Below are positions 47,230 through 49,934 of a stretch of 49,934 nt of DNA, piece after piece; position 1 is the stretch's first letter; every line of letters begins with the position of its first letter. The translations under genes and the position numbers were made by a program. The stretch is from a virus, in the IMG/VR virus record IMGVR_UViG_3300048030_000125, positions 1 through 49,934 of that record; one strand, given 5' to 3'. The notes under the pieces are model-generated. The model was not told the origin of the DNA. It was given only the letters and a program-made list of their open reading frames with translations, and made no database searches.

Positions 47230-47947
47230 ATTATTCATTACATTATGTTTATCATTAGGGTTAACTGGTTTCGTATCTGCTGGTGCAGATGATAACGAGA
47301 TTTGGTTGCAACAGACAGGTGACAATTTAATTTTAAATTTCACTCAAAGGGGTTATGGAAACAAAGTCGGATTAGATGATTTCTCAGGAACATCTGCTGA
47401 TATGATTATCACTGGTGCATCTAACAGTTTAACATTATTACAAGACGGAGATAACAATAAGTTGTTCGGGCCTTTCCTTGCAGATAGTTCAACAGTAAAT
47501 TTAACTTTTACTGGTGACTCTAACTCAATGGATTGGAACGTAGGATATGTTGGTAGTGCAGATAACTTAAACATGTTAGGAACTGTGACAGGTGATTCAA
47601 ATACATTCGATATTGATGTCGGATATGATGCATCTGCAGAATACCTTAACTGGGATTTAGTGTTAACTGGAGATTCAAACGTATTCACTACTAAAATAGA
47701 TAGTGATAATGCAGTTTGGAACTGGACTATTACTGGAGATTCAAATGATATTAACACTAACCAATCAGATGCAACTGATAACAAAATCACTGCAATCTTA
47801 ACTGGTGGTTCAAATGATATAGATATCATTCAGAAAAGTGGAACTACAGGTTGTCCAAGTGGTCAGTCATGTAGTGGTATTATTGATGTATCTTTCGTGA
47901 CTTCTAATGCAAATATTGATATCGTTCAGAAAGATTCTGGCGAGTAG
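47219..47947 (+). CDS. Curlin-like repeat protein 1 (amyloid-type substrate candidate)
   Basis: 242 residues overlapping csgG by 11 bases. Signal peptide (LFITLCLSLGLTGFVSAG), then repeats related to curlin QxGxxN motifs: IWLQQTGDNLILNFTQRGYGNKV, split as LQQTGDNLILNFTQ and RGYGNKV, followed by at least six LTGDSN/ITGASN/LTGGSN units spaced 20-25 residues. Asn/Asp/Ser/Gly-rich and low in charge. A CPSGQSC loop lies near the C-terminus. Probable substrate of the CsgG-CsgF pore. Whether it forms amyloid is unproven. Confidence 0.75.
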   Translation: MRNKLFITLCLSLGLTGFVSAGADDNEIWLQQTGDNLILNFTQRGYGNKVGLDDFSGTSADMIITGASNSLTLLQDGDNNKLFGPFLADSSTVNLTFTGDSNSMDWNVGYVGSADNLNMLGTVTGDSNTFDIDVGYDASAEYLNWDLVLTGDSNVFTTKIDSDNAVWNWTITGDSNDINTNQSDATDNKITAILTGGSNDIDIIQKSGTTGCPSGQSCSGIIDVSFVTSNANIDIVQKDSGE

Positions 47948-49043
47948 TCTTTTACTTATTGGTTCACTTCAAGGTGAACCGATAGGTGAGATTATAGAAT
48001 ACAAAGGTTCAGCAGGACTTCAGAGAGACGGAGAGTCTTCTGTTGTCAGTGCAAATACTGAACCCGATGTGTTGATGTATGATACAGCACAAACTCAGAA
48101 TGGGAGAATGAAGATTGAGTTCAAAGGTGAAGAACGACTGGACTTAACAGAACACTCCAAGGTTTGGATTGACGAGGTATATTACGACCCCGACCCATCC
48201 AAATCCAAAATGGCCATACGAATGGCACAAGGAACAGCAAGATTTGCTTCGGGTTTCGGTGGTAAGATAAAGAAAAGTAATATTAAAGTGTCGACACCTA
48301 CAGCACAAATTGCTGTGGTTGGAACAGATTTCACTACCAGTATTGATGAAATCGGAAGGTCATTGGTTATATTGCTTCCCGATGAATTTGGTAATCCTTC
48401 GGGAAAAATCATAGTCAGTAATGCAGGAGGAAGTATCACACTTGATGAAGCATATCAGGCGACAATGGTATCTTCTTTTGATGATTCACCTACTAAACCA
48501 GTAACGGTTAGTGGTATTGATGCAAGTATGATTGATAACATGTTTATTGTCAATCCACCCGAAGAGATTCAAGAACAAGTTGCAGAAGAATCCAGTGGTG
48601 GAGAAAATGATAGTAGTAATATTTTAGATGTGGACTTCCTAGAGTTCAATGATTTAGAAGAGGACTACTTTGAAGATGATGAGTTGGAATATACAGAACT
48701 CGACAGAGACTTATTAGATGTCGATTTCTTACAAGATTTACTAGATGTAGTTTTAGAGATTGACCGAAAGGTTGGTATTGATGCAGAAAGAAAGGCAGAC
48801 CCTTTCGGAGTTGCAAGGATAGAAGGAACTGCATTTGGGTTTGATAAAGATTCTCAATACAATACAATTGTTGACAAGGGTCTTGGTCAAATTTGGTTCT
48901 ACAGGGAAGTACAGGGAATTATCTCTATTAAAATCCCAATCTATGCACAAGCAACGATTAGAACCACTACAGACGAAAAAGGTTCACTAATTAAGGTGGG
49001 TGATGGTTCGTCTATAAATATTACCATCACACAAACAAACTAG
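47907..49043 (+). CDS. FecR-domain secreted protein
   Basis: 378 residues; ATG 47907 lies 41 bases inside the curlin-like gene and gives a clear signal peptide (FRKILASSLLLIGSLQGEP). FecR-type domain: IGEIIEYKGSAGLQRDGE, then NGRMKIEFKGEERLDL and VSTPTAQIAVVGTDFTTSID, the conserved 'v.tp.a.iavrGT.f' motif. A long acidic linker (FNDLEEDYFEDDELEYTEL) leads to a second beta-rich domain ending in TTTDEKGSLIKVGDG. FecR domains occur in sigma regulation and surface polymers; here it is likely periplasmic or extracellular and tied to curli assembly. Confidence 0.75.
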   Translation: MQILISFRKILASSLLLIGSLQGEPIGEIIEYKGSAGLQRDGESSVVSANTEPDVLMYDTAQTQNGRMKIEFKGEERLDLTEHSKVWIDEVYYDPDPSKSKMAIRMAQGTARFASGFGGKIKKSNIKVSTPTAQIAVVGTDFTTSIDEIGRSLVILLPDEFGNPSGKIIVSNAGGSITLDEAYQATMVSSFDDSPTKPVTVSGIDASMIDNMFIVNPPEEIQEQVAEESSGGENDSSNILDVDFLEFNDLEEDYFEDDELEYTELDRDLLDVDFLQDLLDVVLEIDRKVGIDAERKADPFGVARIEGTAFGFDKDSQYNTIVDKGLGQIWFYREVQGIISIKIPIYAQATIRTTTDEKGSLIKVGDGSSINITITQTN

Positions 49044-49052
49044 GAGAAATAT

Positions 49053-49202
49053 ATGAATAGTATATTAGAGAAACTTCGTCAATGGCATGAATTTCAGTTA
49101 ACTGGATTTCAAGATGCAATGAGACTAGACGATTACCATATGTTATGGTTATCATTCAGTAAGGGAGTAGTATTTACATTATTATTTTTATGGATTATCT
49201 AA
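49053..49202 (+). CDS. Small membrane protein (49 aa)
   Basis: TAGGAG precedes ATG 49053. The product begins MNSILEKLRQWHEFQLTGFQ and ends with a transmembrane stretch SKGVVFTLLFLWII. Its TAA overlaps the next ATG by one base. Unknown; its position inside the curli cluster suggests an inner-membrane accessory. Confidence 0.55.
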   Translation: MNSILEKLRQWHEFQLTGFQDAMRLDDYHMLWLSFSKGVVFTLLFLWII

Positions 49203-49837
49203 TGAAAAAAAGTTTATTATTAATTTTATTGACACCTCTAACATGGGCTGGGGATAACCACGTCCATGTTGAGCAGGTTTCCTCGGGAGATGTGGAACTC
49301 AACATAACACAACAAGGTTATGATAATGAAATTAAGTTTTCTTTTGCACATAGTGGAAACACATTCAATCTATTGCAAACAGGAAATGGAAACTCTATAT
49401 CTTGGGTCTCTTACTGGGGGCCAGGAAAGTCATGGGGTGGTGATGTAGACGGAACTAACAATACTGAAAACGTAGAACAAAGTGGTGGTGCAACTTATGG
49501 TAGACACATATGGGGCAATAGTAATACAGTAGATGTATATCAAAACGGAAGTCATACACATAACATAGACGTTCACTCAAATTCAGTAGACCACGAAATA
49601 CACCAGTCGGGTAGTGGTTCACATTATGCACATACTTATTTCTATGGAAGTGCAACTGGGTCAGATTCCAGTATCATGCAGAAGGGTTCGGGAAATCATA
49701 ATGCACAAATTACACTACAAGGAAACTATCCAACAATATTGAATCTTTTACAAGAAGGTTCAACAAACAAATCATATACACTAACACAAAATTGTCAAAC
49801 AACTACTGGTTGTTCAGTATCAGTCACACAACAATGA
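49202..49837 (+). CDS. Curlin-like repeat protein 2
   Basis: 211 residues from ATG 49202, chosen because it gives a clean signal peptide (KKSLLLILLTPLTWAG, similar to that of E. coli CsgF) rather than the in-frame ATG at 49190. Curlin motifs: VELNITQQGYDNEI, NLLQTGNGNSI, NVEQSGGATYG, VYQNGSHTHN, IMQKGSGNHNAQI and LLQEGSTNKSYTL, i.e. QxGxxN units every ~20 residues, better matched than in curlin-like protein 1. His-rich stretches may bind metal. Probable CsgG export substrate. Confidence 0.8.
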   Translation: MKKSLLLILLTPLTWAGDNHVHVEQVSSGDVELNITQQGYDNEIKFSFAHSGNTFNLLQTGNGNSISWVSYWGPGKSWGGDVDGTNNTENVEQSGGATYGRHIWGNSNTVDVYQNGSHTHNIDVHSNSVDHEIHQSGSGSHYAHTYFYGSATGSDSSIMQKGSGNHNAQITLQGNYPTILNLLQEGSTNKSYTLTQNCQTTTGCSVSVTQQ

Positions 49838-49934
49838 AATCAGAATGTCCACCCGAGTTTTATGAATGTCTAACTGAAGAAGAGTATGACGACATATTAG
49901 ACCTCTTCGAAGAAAACGATATGGTTATGCCTGA
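49834..49934 (+). CDS. Start of an acidic protein, cut by the window end
   Basis: ATG 49834 overlaps the stop of the curlin-like gene by four bases (ATGA). The visible 33 residues (MKSECPPEFYECLTEEEYDD, then ILDLFEENDMVMP) are very acidic. Continues beyond the window; no function can be given. Confidence 0.5.
   Translation, partial: MKSECPPEFYECLTEEEYDDILDLFEENDMVMP

Noticed and set aside
1-49934. tRNA genes and CRISPR arrays
   Set aside because: GGTTCGA-like strings (for example near 3885, 25331 and 36105) lie in coding sequence without acceptor or anticodon stems. The only regular repeats are coding repeats without spacers.

Overview
This window is part of the genome of a T4-like tailed phage (myovirus) with marine character. 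The evidence is a co-linear run of T4 homologues (gp13-14-15-16-17-18-19-20-67-68-21-22-23, then uvsY-uvsW-55-47-46-45-44-62-regA), strong AT bias, almost everything on the + strand, tight ATGA/TAATG overlaps, and T4-type late promoter boxes (TATAAATA). Peptide deformylase, CobS/CobT-like proteins, 2OG-Fe(II) oxygenases and C1q-tipped fibres recall cyano- and pelagiphages. No photosynthesis gene is visible and the host cannot be fixed from the sequence; an AT-rich marine alphaproteobacterium such as Pelagibacter is a reasonable guess.

Layout. 1-7273: tail-fibre and adhesin genes, with repeated fibre modules, a C1q-like tip, and two proline-rich tandem-repeat proteins. 7316-11791: a glycosyltransferase-like protein, two 2OG-Fe(II) oxygenases and two other proteins. 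11809-24826: neck, terminase, tail, portal, protease, scaffold and capsid. 24858-25266: an unusual minus-strand transcription unit with a strong promoter and terminator but no intact ORF. 25319-29680: small proteins, a tail-tube-like protein, UvsY, an oxygenase and UvsW. 29766-30783: a cassette of small membrane proteins around a cytochrome c. 30927-34270: late sigma factor gp55 and the gp47/gp46 recombination nuclease. 34283-44697: an unknown protein, deformylase, oxygenase, CobT/CobS-like pair, sliding clamp, clamp loader and RegA. 44732-45885: small membrane proteins. 45854-49837: a curli-like cluster (CsgF, CsgG, two curlin-like repeat proteins, a FecR-domain protein).

Regulation. Two promoter classes are legible. 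Four sigma70-like promoters share a TTGACA-18 bp-TATACT architecture with a common CCCC..CACTTTTT core (three + strand, one minus strand). T4-type late boxes precede virion and curli-region genes. At seven genes the predicted start site falls on, or within one base of, the ATG, which implies systematic leaderless mRNAs. gp55 and gp45 supply the late-transcription machinery and RegA the translational control.

The most interesting points are the curli/FecR cluster, the cytochrome c cassette, the ORF-less antisense transcript, the leaderless-gene rule, the Pro-rich repeat fibres next to putative modifying enzymes, and the apparent complete absence of GATC (scanned by eye). No tRNA gene or CRISPR array was seen.
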